64,000 bases of DNA from Alkalihalobacterium alkalinitrilicum (GCF_002019605.1 NZ_KV917368.1:2447574-2511573); one strand, 5' to 3'; positions 47,373-57,794 are shown, counted from the stretch's first letter. A program made the numbers and translations. Notes: generated from the letters alone by a model not told the origin.

Positions 47373-48206
47373 TTATTTCCTAAAATTCCAATCTTCGTTT
47401 TCGTAACGCTGTTCCATTATTTCTTGAACCAGCTCTTCCTCACGTTTGGTGATAGTATAAGGCTCTAATTGAATATTTAACCCTTCTTCAAAACCCTTTT
47501 TAAAAGCAGTTTTTGCTTCCTCATAACTTACAGGTGAAGTTCTTAATTCATTAATAGCAACAGCTTTATTTTTAAAGTTTTTTTGTAATCGTTCTCGTAC
47601 ACGTTCACTCGGGTATTTAAACAAGTCAAATAATTGATCTTCATCTAAATCTAATATAATGGAACCGTGTTGCAAGATAACTCCTTTTTGTCGCGTTTGC
47701 GCACTTCCAGCGACCTTTCTACCTTCTACTACTAATTCATACCACGAGGGTGCATCAAAACAAACAGCAGAGCGAGGGTTTTTCAATGCATCTTTTTCTT
47801 GCTGAGTTTTCGGAATCGAAAAATAGGTTTCTAATCCTAACAGCTTAAAACCTTCCAATAGTCCTTGAGAAATGACACGGTACGCTTCAGTCACAGTTTT
47901 AGGCATATCAGGATGATCTTCAGAAACAATGACACTATAAGTCAGTTCTTTATCATGTAGAACTCCTCTACCACCTGTTGGCCTACGAACAAAGCCTAAC
48001 CCATATTCCTTTACAGCATCCATATTAATTTCTTTTTCTACTTTTTGGAAATACCCGATTGATAATGTTGCGGGGTTCCAACCATAAAAACGGATCGTAG
48101 GTGGGATGATACCCTCACTATGCCAATTCAATAAAGCTTCGTCTAATGCCATATTATAAGCAGGTGAACAAAAGCCAGAATCAATAAACCGCCACGTTTC
48201 CTTCAT
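47373..48206 (-). CDS. lipM: Octanoyltransferase LipM
   Basis: 277 residues of the BPL/LplA fold. It transfers octanoate from acyl carrier protein to GcvH in lipoate synthesis. Visible are [51 protein letters not shown], and the active-site region [20 protein letters not shown], with the catalytic Cys in AVCFD, followed by [20 protein letters not shown]. It fits beside the glycine cleavage genes, whose H protein needs lipoate. Confidence 0.94.
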   Translation of the reverse strand: MKETWRFIDSGFCSPAYNMALDEALLNWHSEGIIPPTIRFYGWNPATLSIGYFQKVEKEINMDAVKEYGLGFVRRPTGGRGVLHDKELTYSVIVSEDHPDMPKTVTEAYRVISQGLLEGFKLLGLETYFSIPKTQQEKDALKNPRSAVCFDAPSWYELVVEGRKVAGSAQTRQKGVILQHGSIILDLDEDQLFDLFKYPSERVRERLQKNFKNKAVAINELRTSPVSYEEAKTAFKKGFEEGLNIQLEPYTITKREEELVQEIMEQRYENEDWNFRK

Positions 48207-48402
48207 AATTTATTTCCTCTTTTCTTCTACTATAGGATAAGTGTAACAAAAGCCGAAATAAAAACAAAGTAACAATTCTTATGAATAAATCCCTTATTTA
48301 AAGACAATGAATTAACAATTGTTTTGCGAAATATGCTATCCATGTTTATAATGAATGAGGGTACTATTGATTGTCGTATATAAAGGAGTGTTTTGGAACA
48401 AG

Positions 48403-48780
48403 ATGGAATGGATTTTATGGGCTATATTATTAGGATTACTAGTTTTTATTATTGTAAAACGTCTTATTAAACCAAAGTATTTGACAGAATTAACACAAGA
48501 AGACTTTATTAAAGGCTATCGCAAAGCTCAACTTATAGATGTAAGAGAACCAAAAGAGTACGATGGTGGCCATATTTTAGGAGCACGTAACATTCCACTT
48601 TCTCAATTAAAACAAAGAATGAACGAGGTTCGTACTGATCAACCTGTTTATTTATACTGTCAATCAGGTGCAAGAAGTCGACAAGCTGCAGAAGTATTAA
48701 AGAAAAAACGCGGATGCGAGGACCTTAATTACCTTAAAGGCGGATTTAAAAAATGGACAGGAAAGATTAAAAAGAAATAG
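48403..48780 (+). CDS. yqhL: Membrane-anchored rhodanese-like protein YqhL
   Basis: 125 residues from MEWILWAILLGLLVF at 48403. An N-terminal membrane anchor (about 3-19) is followed by one rhodanese domain: LIDVREPKEYDGGHILGARN and the active-site loop YLYCQSGARSRQAAEVL with its Cys intact. AAAGGAG lies 14 bases upstream, rather far, and the in-frame GTG at 48388 is too close to it. It is divergent from lipM, as in B. subtilis (yqhL-yqhM). Confidence 0.9.
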   Translation: MEWILWAILLGLLVFIIVKRLIKPKYLTELTQEDFIKGYRKAQLIDVREPKEYDGGHILGARNIPLSQLKQRMNEVRTDQPVYLYCQSGARSRQAAEVLKKKRGCEDLNYLKGGFKKWTGKIKKK

Positions 48781-48786
48781 AATAAG

Positions 48787-48825
48787 GCGGAAGGTTGAAA
48801 ATTTTTCTCAACCTTCCGTTTTTTC
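48787..48825 (+). terminator. yqhL terminator
   Basis: An 11-base stem CGGAAGGTTGA/TCAACCTTCCG, then TTTTTTCTTT, seven bases after the yqhL stop. Confidence 0.9.
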
Positions 48826-48891
48826 TTTACCTACAATCACTAAACTAAATATACAAAATCCTATAGTTATGCCTTTTTACTCTTTTGAACG

Positions 48892-48955
48892 AAAAAAAGA
48901 GCCATTCATCTCCCACCTAAACTCTAACAATTTTTGAGGAAGGAGAATTCTGGCT
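48892..48955 (-). terminator. gcv operon terminator
   Basis: AGCCAGAATTCTCC pairs imperfectly with GGGAGATGAATGGCT across a 27-base loop, followed by CTTTTTTTC on the minus strand, shortly after the gcvPB stop. Confidence 0.65.
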
Positions 48956-48971
48956 ATAGTTCGTTAAAACT

Positions 48972-50426
48972 TTATTTTTCAAAGCGTAACACTGGTTTTC
49001 TCGCTGCTGTCGTCTCATCTAAACGGCCAATTACCGTATGATGAGGAGCTTCTTGGACAATTTCAGGATTATCTTCTACTTCTTTAGCAATTTGGATCAT
49101 GACATCAATAAATTCATCGAGAGTTTCTTTTGATTCCGTTTCTGTTGGTTCAATCATCATACACTCTTCCACATTTAACGGGAAGTAAATCGTTGGTGGA
49201 TGATATCCGAAATCTAGTAGGCGTTTCGCCATGTCTAGCGTACGTACACCTAATTTCTTTTGACGTTTTCCAGATAAAACAAACTCATGCTTACAATGTT
49301 GTTGATAAGGTAAATCAAAGTAAGGTTCAAGACGTCTCATCATATAATTCGCATTCAATACCGCATATTCTGATACAAGGCGTAGTCCAACAGACCCCAT
49401 CGTACGAATATAAGTATAGGCACGAACATTAATGCCAAAGTTACCGTAATAAGGTTTGACACGGCCAATTGAATCTGGACGGTTATAATCAAGACGATAT
49501 GTTTCTCCGTCTTTAACGATTAAAGGTTTTGGTAAATAAGGAATTAAATCTTTCTTTACTCCAACAGGACCAGAACCAGGACCACCGCCACCGTGAGGGC
49601 CCGTAAACGTTTTGTGTAAATTTAAATGAACAACGTCAAATCCCATATCTCCTGGACGGGCAATTCCAAGAATTGCGTTTGAATTTGCACCATCATAATA
49701 AAGTTTACCACCAGCGTTATGAATAATGGTTGCCATTTCAACGATATATTCTTCGAAAAGTCCTAATGTATTTGGATTTGTGAGCATTAGAGCAGCTGTA
49801 TCTTCTCCAACTACTTCTTTTAAGTGTTCTAAATCTACTAATCCATTTTCATCCGTACGAACCGTAACCGAATTGAAACCTGCCACTGTAGCTGAAGCTG
49901 GATTTGTACCGTGAGCTGAGTCTGGAACAATGACTTTCGTACGGTGAGTATCTCCATTTGCCTCATGGTAAGCACGAATTAACATTAATCCTGTCCATTC
50001 ACCGTGAGCACCTGCAGCAGGCTGTAGTGTAACCTCATCCATCCCTGTAATTTCAGCCAATGATTCTTGTAGTTCAAATAATAACTCTAATGCACCTTGG
50101 ACTTGCTCTTCCTCTTGATACGGATGAATATGAGCAAAACCTTCATAGCGAGCCACATTCTCATTAATTTTTGGATTGTACTTCATCGTACATGAACCGA
50201 GAGGATAAAATCCTGAGTCAACTCCATGATTCCGTTTTGATAATGCCGTATAATGACGCATCAATTGAAGCTCTGAAACTTCTGGAAGTTCAGGTTCATT
50301 TGTACGGACAAATTCATTAGGAATTAATTCTGATAAGTCTACTTCTGGAACATCACATTCAGGTAGGCTATGACTAATACGTCCTGGCTTACTCATTTCA
50401 AAGATTAAAGGTTGATTTTTACTCAT
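48972..50426 (-). CDS. gcvPB: Glycine dehydrogenase (decarboxylating) subunit 2
   Basis: PLP-dependent half of the P protein of the glycine cleavage system, 484 residues from [13 protein letters not shown] at 50426. The PLP Lys lies in [20 protein letters not shown] near 270. [34 protein letters not shown] and [17 protein letters not shown] are typical. It overlaps gcvPA by eight bases. It is controlled through the glycine riboswitch upstream of gcvT. Confidence 0.96.
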   Translation of the reverse strand: MSKNQPLIFEMSKPGRISHSLPECDVPEVDLSELIPNEFVRTNEPELPEVSELQLMRHYTALSKRNHGVDSGFYPLGSCTMKYNPKINENVARYEGFAHIHPYQEEEQVQGALELLFELQESLAEITGMDEVTLQPAAGAHGEWTGLMLIRAYHEANGDTHRTKVIVPDSAHGTNPASATVAGFNSVTVRTDENGLVDLEHLKEVVGEDTAALMLTNPNTLGLFEEYIVEMATIIHNAGGKLYYDGANSNAILGIARPGDMGFDVVHLNLHKTFTGPHGGGGPGSGPVGVKKDLIPYLPKPLIVKDGETYRLDYNRPDSIGRVKPYYGNFGINVRAYTYIRTMGSVGLRLVSEYAVLNANYMMRRLEPYFDLPYQQHCKHEFVLSGKRQKKLGVRTLDMAKRLLDFGYHPPTIYFPLNVEECMMIEPTETESKETLDEFIDVMIQIAKEVEDNPEIVQEAPHHTVIGRLDETTAARKPVLRFEK

Positions 50427-51768
50427 GGATAGCCGCCCCCATTTCTTTAGCAAACTGGTCAATTTCAGACTTTGTACGAATTTCAGTAATCGTTACTAAC
50501 ATATGTCCTTCTAACTCAGGATACGTTTTGCCTAAATCGTAACCACCGATCATTCCTTTTGTATAAAGAGCTTGATTCACTTCTTTTACAGGTTTACTTA
50601 ACTTAACAACAAATTCATTAAACGTCGGATGAGAAGAAACTACTTCTACCCCTTCTTCTTGTAATTTCTTTTTCCCGTATGCTGCTTTCTGGATGTTTTG
50701 AAGCGCCATTTCTTTTACACCCGATTTTCCAATCGCGGTCATCGCTACCGATGCGGCTAATGCGTTTAATGCCTGATTTGAACAAATATTAGATGTGGCT
50801 TTTTCACGGCGAATATGTTGTTCACGAGCTTGTAATGTCAGAACGTAACCACGTTGACCTTGATCATCGGTTGTTTGACCAACAAGACGTCCTGGAATTT
50901 TACGCATCAGCTTTTTCGTTGTTGCGAAATATCCACAATGCGGTCCACCGAATTGGGTTGGTATACCAAACGGTTGAGCATCCCCGATGACGATATCAGC
51001 TCCGAATTCACCTGGTGGCTTTAATGCCCCTAATGCTAAAGGATTACTTGAAACGATAAACATACCTTTTTCTGAATGCGTAATTTCTTCAATTGCCGTT
51101 AAATTTTCAATCGCGCCAAAGAAGTTCGGATACTGAACGATCACACATGCAGTTTCACTATCATATTTTGCTTTTAAATCTTCTAAATCGGTAACACCCT
51201 CATTAATATCCACTTCAACTACTGTCAAGTTTTGACCTTTTGCATTCGTCTTTAACACGTCACGAGCTTCAGGATGAACTGCCTTCGATACGAGTATTTG
51301 CTTCTTTTTCGTATGCCCAGCACTCATCATCGCTGCTTCTGCAAGCGCAGTTGGTCCATCATACATCGAGGAGTTCGCAATATCCATTCCTGTTAATTCA
51401 CAAATCATCGTTTGGTATTCAAAAATCGCTTGTAATTCACCTTGGGAAATTTCTGGCTGATAAGGTGTGTAAGCTGTATAAAATTCAGAACGAGAAATCA
51501 CATGATCCACGACTGAAGGAATGTAATGCTCATAAACACCGGCACCTAAAAAGGATGGCATTTGTTTTATATTTGTATTTTTATTGGCGAGACCTTGAAG
51601 GTATTTTACTAAATCGGGTTCTGCAAGTGCTTCTCTAATATTTAACTTTCCCTTAAAACGTATTTCTTCAGGTATATCATAAAAAAGCTCTTCAATCGAC
51701 TGCACGCCGACTGTCTCAAGCATCTCCTGCTTATCAGACTCGGTCATCGGTAAATATCGAAAACTCAT
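50419..51768 (-). CDS. gcvPA: Glycine dehydrogenase (decarboxylating) subunit 1
   Basis: 449 residues, the partner of GcvPB in a two-subunit P protein. It has [20 protein letters not shown] at the start, [60 protein letters not shown] and [20 protein letters not shown]. It lies 11 bases after gcvT. Confidence 0.96.
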   Translation of the reverse strand: MSFRYLPMTESDKQEMLETVGVQSIEELFYDIPEEIRFKGKLNIREALAEPDLVKYLQGLANKNTNIKQMPSFLGAGVYEHYIPSVVDHVISRSEFYTAYTPYQPEISQGELQAIFEYQTMICELTGMDIANSSMYDGPTALAEAAMMSAGHTKKKQILVSKAVHPEARDVLKTNAKGQNLTVVEVDINEGVTDLEDLKAKYDSETACVIVQYPNFFGAIENLTAIEEITHSEKGMFIVSSNPLALGALKPPGEFGADIVIGDAQPFGIPTQFGGPHCGYFATTKKLMRKIPGRLVGQTTDDQGQRGYVLTLQAREQHIRREKATSNICSNQALNALAASVAMTAIGKSGVKEMALQNIQKAAYGKKKLQEEGVEVVSSHPTFNEFVVKLSKPVKEVNQALYTKGMIGGYDLGKTYPELEGHMLVTITEIRTKSEIDQFAKEMGAAIHE

Positions 51769-51779
51769 CGTAGTTCCCC

Positions 51780-52880
51780 CTATTTTTGTCTTTTATAAAA
51801 TGGTGTTTGAATGACTTTTGCTCTTAAACGTTTTTTTCTTACTTGAACTTCTACTTCTGTGTCAATTGCTGTAAATTCTTTATCAACTATCGCAAGGCCG
51901 ATATTTTTCTTTAGTGTCGGTGACTGTGTTCCAGTCGTAACAATTCCAACTTGTTGATCACCAGAAAATACTTCATATCCTGTCCGTGGGATACCTTTAT
52001 CGATCATTTCAAGACCAACCAACTTTCTCGTTGTTCCCTCTTCTTTTTGTTTCTTAAGCGCGGCCTTGCCGATAAAATCAGCTTCTTTATCCACTTTGAC
52101 CGCGAAACCAAGTCCTGCTTCAAGAGGTGATATATCACGAGTAAGCTCTTGTCCGTAAAGAGGTAATTTGGCTTCGAAACGTAAAGTATCCCTTGCGCCT
52201 AACCCACATGGAACGACTTCACCGTTCTTCCCCTCTTTTAGAATTGCTGCCCAAAGCTTTGCTGCATCTTTTTCATCACAATAAATTTCAAAGCCATCTT
52301 CACCTGTATATCCTGAACGAGATACAAGCGATGGAACTCCAGCTACGATTACTTTGTCTTTAAATCGGAAAAAGCCAATCGTCGATAAGTCCTCTTCTGT
52401 CAATCGCTGGAGAACTGCTTCTGATAATGGACCTTGAATAGCAAGTTGGGCTACATGGTCAGATACATTCACTAACTCAACCCCATCAATGATATGACTC
52501 TCAAGCCAACTTGCATCTTTTTCTGTATTCGCTGCATTCACAACGAGAAGGTAGTCTTGATCACTACGTTTATATACGAGTAAATCATCTACAGTTCCAC
52601 CATTTTCATAACACATCAAAGTATATCTCGCTTGACCATCCTCCATATTCGCAAGATCATTCGTCATGACATGTTGAAGAAACGCTAATGCCTTTTCACC
52701 CTTTACTTCAATCTCACCCATATGGGATACATCAAAAAGGCCTGATTTTGAACGGACTGCTTCATGCTCTTCTTTAATGCTAGAAAATTGAACAGGTAAG
52801 TCCCATCCACCAAAATCAATTGTTTTAGCCCCAAGCTCTTTATACATATCAAACAAAGGTGTTCTTTTTAAAGTCGACAT
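51780..52880 (-). CDS. gcvT: Aminomethyltransferase (glycine cleavage T protein)
   Basis: 366 residues. It releases ammonia from the aminomethyl-lipoyl H protein and passes the one-carbon unit to tetrahydrofolate. Landmarks are [70 protein letters not shown] and [19 protein letters not shown]. It heads the gcvT-gcvPA-gcvPB operon, with the riboswitch terminator about 220 bases upstream. Confidence 0.97.
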   Translation of the reverse strand: MSTLKRTPLFDMYKELGAKTIDFGGWDLPVQFSSIKEEHEAVRSKSGLFDVSHMGEIEVKGEKALAFLQHVMTNDLANMEDGQARYTLMCYENGGTVDDLLVYKRSDQDYLLVVNAANTEKDASWLESHIIDGVELVNVSDHVAQLAIQGPLSEAVLQRLTEEDLSTIGFFRFKDKVIVAGVPSLVSRSGYTGEDGFEIYCDEKDAAKLWAAILKEGKNGEVVPCGLGARDTLRFEAKLPLYGQELTRDISPLEAGLGFAVKVDKEADFIGKAALKKQKEEGTTRKLVGLEMIDKGIPRTGYEVFSGDQQVGIVTTGTQSPTLKKNIGLAIVDKEFTAIDTEVEVQVRKKRLRAKVIQTPFYKRQK

Positions 52881-53103
52881 GCAAATCCTCCTTAAATGTT
52901 AAAAATACATGTAACCATTAGTAAATCTAAACTAGTTCATCTAACTTAACTACTAAGAGACCGCTTATTACTATAATTGCTACTCACTTAATCTAGACTG
53001 GACCACAAGATTTATACTTTCTCATTAGAAAAATACTATGATCGCCAACAATAGCAACAATCGATATCCTCTCTTATACTAACTAAACGATGTTAAAAAA
53101 GTG

Positions 53104-53360
53104 TAAAAAAAGACAGAGAAGTACATACTAAATCTATGTACTTCTCTGTCCTGATACCAGAAAGTTTCTTCCTTACTTTTGAATGCAAGGAATGTCATCG
53201 TAGGTGGTTCCTAGACTAGTAATATGGAACGCTCTCCAGAGTTGCGTCGAGCAAGAGTCTGTTTGCCTGAGAGATTCACTTTCGTTTGCTCCTTCGGCGT
53301 CGTCATATTGTCCTAAACACGAACAATATACGAGCTCTCCCCTTGCTTTCATTCGCGATT
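53104..53360 (-). promoter_or_regulatory. Tandem glycine riboswitch of the gcv operon
   Basis: On the minus strand aptamer 1 shows GCAAGGGGAGAG, CGCCGAAGGAGCAAAC, GAATCTCTCAGGCAAA and CTCTTGCTCGACGCAACTCT, almost identical to the B. subtilis gcvT leader. Aptamer 2 begins GGAGAGCG, then a stem, then AACCACC, ending AAACTTTCTGG and CAGGACAGAG. Its core differs from consensus: CCTACGATG replaces the usual CCAAAGGGG-type sequence, and CTTTCTGG replaces CTTTCAGG. The final P1 strand GGACAGAG overlaps a terminator stem, so glycine binding should prevent termination. Confidence 0.95.
53105..53150 (-). terminator. Glycine riboswitch expression-platform terminator
   Basis: A perfect 16-base stem (GACAGAGAAGTACATA and its complement) with a seven-base loop is followed by seven T. 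Its 5' arm includes the last P1 strand of aptamer 2, giving a ligand-controlled on-switch. Confidence 0.93.
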
Positions 53361-53392
53361 ATGAAGTTTTTCATAAAAAAACTTATGTTTTA

Positions 53393-53421
53393 AACATAAT
53401 ATTATATTAATATCCTATCAA
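53393..53421 (-). promoter_or_regulatory. Probable sigma-A promoter of the gcv operon
   Basis: On the minus strand TTGATA (53416-53421), 17 bases, then TATGTT (53393-53398). Initiation near 53386 would place the riboswitch about 25 bases into the transcript. It lies in the divergent gap with yqhH. Confidence 0.6.
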
Positions 53422-53470
53422 TTGCTGAGTAGAAAGGCAATATAAAATTTTCAGGAAAGGATGAAATTTC

Positions 53471-55165
53471 TTGAATATAGACGTTTTATTTCAGACATCT
53501 TGGAAAGAAGAATTTTGCAAAAGGTTAGATGAGGACGGTCCCTGGGCCAATTGGGAGTTATTTCAATTAGCTTATGAAGCAGAACAGCATCTTTCCATTC
53601 CTGAGTTTCATGGGCTGCAAGCTCCTAAACATTTGCCACACTTAGAACCGTACCCTCATCAAATTGAAGTGGCTAAAACTGTAATAGAAAAGATGAACGG
53701 AAAAGCGATTTTAGCTGATGAAGTGGGTTTAGGTAAAACAATCGAAGCTGGACTTATTTTAAAAGAATATATGATTCGTGGATTAGCAAAAAAAGTGTTA
53801 ATTCTAGTTCCTGCATCGCTTGTTTCTCAATGGGCTTATGAGCTTAATCAAAAATTTCATATTCCAGCTGTGGCCCAAAAGAAAGCTTATGTATGGGATC
53901 AATGTGATGTTGTTGTTGCCTCCATTGATACAGCAAAGCGTAACCCACACTTTGAACTTGTTATGAAGCAAGATTACGACCTCATCATTATTGATGAAGC
54001 ACATAAATTAAAAAATCCCAAAACAAAAAATTATGAGTTTGTTAAAAACTTAAAGAAAAAGTTTTGCTTACTACTTACAGCTACACCTGTACAAAATCGA
54101 CTTGATGAGATCTTTAATCTCGTCTCTCTATTAAAACCTGGCCATTTAGGGGACCTCTCTACCTTTGAAAAAAACTACCGATCGAATAAACGAGCTCCTA
54201 AAAATGACGAGCAACTACGTGAACTCATTAATAAAGTCATGGTTAGGAATCGGCGGGAAGAAACAGGTATCGAATGGACAAAACGAATTGTTCGAACGAT
54301 TCCAATTACATTTAGTAAAGAAGAAAGAGCACTATATGATGCCATTTCTTCTTTAAAACACGATCCTAATGTTCTTACTAGCAGTTTCACAATGCTTACG
54401 TTGCAACGTGAAATTTGTTCCAGCCGTGAAGCTGCCTTCATGACATTAAAAAACATGATTGAGAAGGCAAAAGAAGAAGGACGTACCTTAAATAATGCGG
54501 ATCGTTTTATTAAAATGATTGAGAATATAAAACAAAACTCTAAGGCTGAAAAAGCGCTTGAAATAATTCAAGGAATAAATGATAAAGTCATTATCTTCAC
54601 TGAATATAGAGCAACTCAACTTTATTTACAGTGGTTTTTAAAGCAGCACGGTATATCTTCAGTCCCATTTCGTGGTGGGTTTAAACGCGGTAAAAAGGAT
54701 TGGATGCGACAACTTTTTCAAAACCATGCTCAAGTTCTCATTGCAACTGAAGCTGGAGGCGAAGGGATCAACCTTCAATTTTGTAGCCACATTATAAACT
54801 ATGACCTACCATGGAATCCAATGCGGATCGAACAACGAATTGGTCGGATTCACCGGTTAGGTCAGAAAAACGACGTTCATATTTATAATTTTGCTGTTGA
54901 AGATACGGTTGAGCAGCATATTCTTAAACTGCTCTATGAAAAAATTAATTTATTCGAACGAGTTGTCGGAGAGCTAGACGACATACTAACTCAATTAGAG
55001 CTTCCTTCACTCGAAGAACATGTATCTGAAATTCTGCTGCATTCAGATTCAGAAGGAGAAATTCGAGTGAAAATGGATCATTTATCAGCCGTTATTAATG
55101 ATATTACTCCAAATGTGGAAGACGAGGAGGGACCTGATACTCATGCAACAGCAACACATTCATAA
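53471..55165 (+). CDS. yqhH: SNF2-family helicase YqhH
   Basis: 564 residues. The DEAD-like domain has Walker A ILADEVGLGKTIEAGLIL near 77-94, DLIIIDEAHKLKNPKTKN and LLLTATPVQNRLDEIFNL. The C-terminal helicase domain has VIIFTEYRATQLYLQWFL, EAGGEGINLQFCSHIINYDL and RIEQRIGRIHRLGQ. It is a RapA/HepA-like ATP-dependent translocase. It starts at a TTG (53471); the ATG ten bases earlier is out of frame. It overlaps yqhG by 23 bases. Confidence 0.92.
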   Translation: MNIDVLFQTSWKEEFCKRLDEDGPWANWELFQLAYEAEQHLSIPEFHGLQAPKHLPHLEPYPHQIEVAKTVIEKMNGKAILADEVGLGKTIEAGLILKEYMIRGLAKKVLILVPASLVSQWAYELNQKFHIPAVAQKKAYVWDQCDVVVASIDTAKRNPHFELVMKQDYDLIIIDEAHKLKNPKTKNYEFVKNLKKKFCLLLTATPVQNRLDEIFNLVSLLKPGHLGDLSTFEKNYRSNKRAPKNDEQLRELINKVMVRNRREETGIEWTKRIVRTIPITFSKEERALYDAISSLKHDPNVLTSSFTMLTLQREICSSREAAFMTLKNMIEKAKEEGRTLNNADRFIKMIENIKQNSKAEKALEIIQGINDKVIIFTEYRATQLYLQWFLKQHGISSVPFRGGFKRGKKDWMRQLFQNHAQVLIATEAGGEGINLQFCSHIINYDLPWNPMRIEQRIGRIHRLGQKNDVHIYNFAVEDTVEQHILKLLYEKINLFERVVGELDDILTQLELPSLEEHVSEILLHSDSEGEIRVKMDHLSAVINDITPNVEDEEGPDTHATATHS

Positions 55166-55940
55166 TTATTTAGAACGGTATTTCACTGCCAATCAAAGTC
55201 CCATACTAAATAGTGGTGATGGCTACTTGCAAGTCCAGCTTTCGATTGAACTAGACAAAGCATTAATGAATCGACCATTTTATTGGCACTACCTCGAAAA
55301 AACAGGTGGAACACCGCAGCCGATGCAGATGAACATAATTACAGACCACATGATTGCACCAGAAGATTTAAAAGGGGAACAAATTCATTTTGGTTCACCA
55401 AGACTACATCAAATTTTTCAATCGACAAAAGAACTTGGTGGATTTATACGTATGTACGAAAATATCCAAAACGTGACGCATGGTTCTGTCCCTCTTCAAC
55501 CATGGCTTTGTACCAATATAAAAATTTCATTTCAGTGTGACCGTAAAAAGGATGTAATTTTATCACTTGGTTTAAACTTAATTCATGGACAAATCGTTGA
55601 AAACTTTTTTGACAGACTAAAAGAAAAAGTGTTAACACCGAAAATTCCTGACTATTGTTTTACATTATCTCCGCTCATTACACCGAAAAGCGGTCTGCTA
55701 CGTATTGAACGTACGGTTGAAAATTTTATTAATGAACAAGATAAAGTTTGGGCAATAGAAGCGAGAAAACGCTGGGATGAGGATTTACAACTATTAAATC
55801 GTTTTTATGAAGAAGTAGAGGAAAAACCTGAAAGTTACGAAACAGAAAAAGAAGCACTAAGAAGCCAATATGAACCTAGAATTCACGTGCAAATCATAAA
55901 CGGTGGTATGTTTTATCTAAGACAACAATTTTTTTCGTAA
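55143..55940 (+). CDS. yqhG: YqhG-family protein
   Basis: 265 residues from MQQQHIHNYLERYF at 55143, with GGAGG upstream and a 23-base overlap with yqhH. It has HYLEKTGGTPQPMQMNIITD, RLHQIFQSTKELGGFIRMYE and an acidic helical C-terminal region, and no membrane segment. It is conserved beside yqhH in Bacillus, suggesting joint action with the helicase; the function is unknown. Confidence 0.9.
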   Translation: MQQQHIHNYLERYFTANQSPILNSGDGYLQVQLSIELDKALMNRPFYWHYLEKTGGTPQPMQMNIITDHMIAPEDLKGEQIHFGSPRLHQIFQSTKELGGFIRMYENIQNVTHGSVPLQPWLCTNIKISFQCDRKKDVILSLGLNLIHGQIVENFFDRLKEKVLTPKIPDYCFTLSPLITPKSGLLRIERTVENFINEQDKVWAIEARKRWDEDLQLLNRFYEEVEEKPESYETEKEALRSQYEPRIHVQIINGGMFYLRQQFFS

Positions 55941-55950
55941 AAGGTAAAAA

Positions 55951-55996
55951 AGGGTGTCCCAAAAGCTTAGCTTATGGTGACACCCTCGTCTATTTT
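55951..55996 (+). terminator. yqhG terminator
   Basis: AGGGTGTC pairs with GACACCCT around a 20-base loop, followed by CGTCTATTTTT. It begins about ten bases after the yqhG stop. Confidence 0.7.
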
Positions 55997-56013
55997 TAAT
56001 AAAAATACAAAAT

Positions 56014-56200
56014 AAAAAAATCGCTCTTCTTATTATAATACTAATGTCCTAACCACAATAGGCATGAATCCTCCCTTACCTGCTCCCCCATGAAGATAGA
56101 GTAATCATTAAGAAGAACGCTGTATCGCCAACTTCTGCTTACGTTGTTATAACGAAGCAGTACGCCTACTTATTTAACACTATTGAACCTCGAAATTCCT
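56014..56200 (-). other. Structured gap: possible small RNA or leader with mini-ORFs
   Basis: On the minus strand arms TAAGAAGAGC (56023-56032) and its partner (56109-56118, one mismatch) enclose 76 bases and are followed by GATTTTTTT, like a terminator with a large loop. Upstream TGCTTCGTT/AACGTAAGCA forms a second hairpin (about 56135-56158). Inside lies a ten-codon frame, MPIVVRTLVL (56033-56065), with a GGGAGG site four bases before its ATG. No clear promoter was found. A short untranslated RNA or peptide gene is possible. Confidence 0.35.
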
Positions 56201-56331
56201 TTCACTACTAAAGTTTGTTATGTTTTTTGTAAAAGGGATTTATGCATTTGCTTCAATTTATAAAGTTTTCAAAACGAACTTTCCTTTTAAATCATACTAT
56301 AATTTATCTTTATTTTAAGGAGATGAGATAT

Positions 56332-57372
56332 GTGAAAATAAATCATTCTTTTGTTCAACAAACCCCCGTTGCAGTAGTGCATACTCCCAATTCGATTCTT
56401 AACAATGATGAAGTTCCTTTTCGTTGTCTTGCCATGCCAAACAACAGAAGCCGTTATAGTACTTGTACAGATGTGGCATGGGTAAATAACGATCGCTTTT
56501 TAGCTACCTTAAATTACGCTGCTGAAACTTTCCATTTGTATGAATTTAATAGAAAAGATCATTCCTTTACACTTAAACAAACGTTAAATAACAAGAATGG
56601 TATGGAATTACATGAACCAGATAAATTATCATTTTCTTCAAATGGACGATACCTTGCCATTACTAATAACAAACTCGGAAAATCATCAGTTAATCTTTAC
56701 AAGGTAGATCGTAAGACTCATTTGATTAACCCTATCCCTTTTCATGTAATAAAATCAAATGGCCCAGATGTTCGCTTTCATGGGGTTTGCTTCTCACCAA
56801 ATTCCAAATATATGGTTAGTACTACGATAGATGCTTCAAGACAAATTTTTATTCATAAACTTCATCAAAAAAATGGCTCTATAAAACCTACACTATCACA
56901 AGTTTTGGAAAACCACCACAATTCCCCATTAAAACCTAAATCAATTGATTTTTCTAGGGATGGTTCACTTATGATGGTTTGCTACAGTGGCTCTCCAGGT
57001 AAACGAGCTAAAGATAGTAACGGTGCGTTTGCCATTTATTCTTTTGATAATGACAAGGGTACCGTCCATTCTAATCCCCTATATGAGCTAAATGATAGAG
57101 CAGAAATTGCATTTACAGACGATGTTTCCTTTTCCAAAGATGAGGAATGTTCATTTATCGTACTACCATCTCAGTTACACGATTCTCTTGTGTTCTATCC
57201 ATTCGATAAAATGAACAATAGAGTAAACACAAAATATTATACCCTTACTAACCCTATAGCTCAACTAAGTTTTCCACATGGTCTTGCTCTTTCCTCTGAC
57301 AATAAGTATCTTGCAGTTTCTAATTATGGAGATGATAAAGTTACTGTGTACCACTTGAACCCTAAATCCTAG
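56332..57372 (+). CDS. Beta-propeller (YncE/lactonase-like) protein
   Basis: About 346 residues from the GTG at 56332, which lies nine bases after AAGGAG; the ATG at 56323 abuts that site. Repeated propeller-like units end in segments such as KLSFSSNGRYLAITNNKLG, GVCFSPNSKYMVSTTIDASR, SIDFSRDGSLMMVCYSGSPG and GLALSSDNKYLAVSNYGDDK, consistent with a seven-bladed propeller. No signal peptide is evident with this start. Function is unknown. It stands alone, with unrelated neighbours, between yqhG and the yqg genes. Confidence 0.8.
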   Translation: MKINHSFVQQTPVAVVHTPNSILNNDEVPFRCLAMPNNRSRYSTCTDVAWVNNDRFLATLNYAAETFHLYEFNRKDHSFTLKQTLNNKNGMELHEPDKLSFSSNGRYLAITNNKLGKSSVNLYKVDRKTHLINPIPFHVIKSNGPDVRFHGVCFSPNSKYMVSTTIDASRQIFIHKLHQKNGSIKPTLSQVLENHHNSPLKPKSIDFSRDGSLMMVCYSGSPGKRAKDSNGAFAIYSFDNDKGTVHSNPLYELNDRAEIAFTDDVSFSKDEECSFIVLPSQLHDSLVFYPFDKMNNRVNTKYYTLTNPIAQLSFPHGLALSSDNKYLAVSNYGDDKVTVYHLNPKS

Positions 57373-57552
57373 TTATCGGACACAAGCACTTCTAAAATGC
57401 TCCTGATCTTCCACGCCTACTCTAGTGAGGGTATTTTTTATTATAACTAAAAAAGATACGCCATCATCAAAAAGACGTACCACATTTAAAGAAAGAAGGA
57501 AGCCTTCACGTGTTGTGTTTAAATATTCTCCTACACCAATTTTCCTCCAATA

Positions 57553-57602
57553 GAAAAAAGGGTGACCCATCGGTCGCTAAATACGACCTTTTGAGTCACC
57601 CA
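57553..57602 (-). terminator. yqgW terminator
   Basis: Outer stem GGGTGAC/GTCACCC and inner stem GGTCG/CGACC, followed on the minus strand by TTTTTTCTATTGG. It lies about 20 bases after the yqgW-like stop. A 65-codon frame starting inside it is not a gene. Confidence 0.88.
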
Positions 57603-57623
57603 CTTTTCCAGTAAAAAAGTAAC

Positions 57624-57794
57624 TTAATGAGCTACTGGTGCACCTGAGAATAATGTCATTACTCCAAACCAGCCGAATACAGCTAAAGAAATTCCAGCAA
57701 ATCCTACAGCAAAGAAATTCTTGTTGCGCACTTCACGGATTAGTCCCCATGCACAGAAAATAGCAACTAAAATCATATTAATTGCAATAAACAC
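57624..57794 (-). CDS. yqgW: YqgW-like DUF2759 small membrane protein
   Basis: 56 residues. The GTG at 57794 is preceded by GGAGGGG. Two membrane segments (about 2-19 and 29-49) surround LIREVRNKNFFAVGFAGI, and the C-terminus is SGAPVAH. It resembles DUF2759 proteins found near yqgX in Bacillus. A terminator follows. Function is unknown. Confidence 0.75.
   Translation of the reverse strand: MFIAINMILVAIFCAWGLIREVRNKNFFAVGFAGISLAVFGWFGVMTLFSGAPVAH

Noticed and set aside
55941-56331. sinR, sinI, tasA or sipW genes expected near yqhG in B. subtilis
   Set aside because: No frame with these features occurs in the gap or up to yqgW.
57373-57570. A 65-codon minus-strand frame beginning MGHPFFYWRK
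   Set aside because: Its first codons are the right arm and T-run of the yqgW terminator, and there is no ribosome site.
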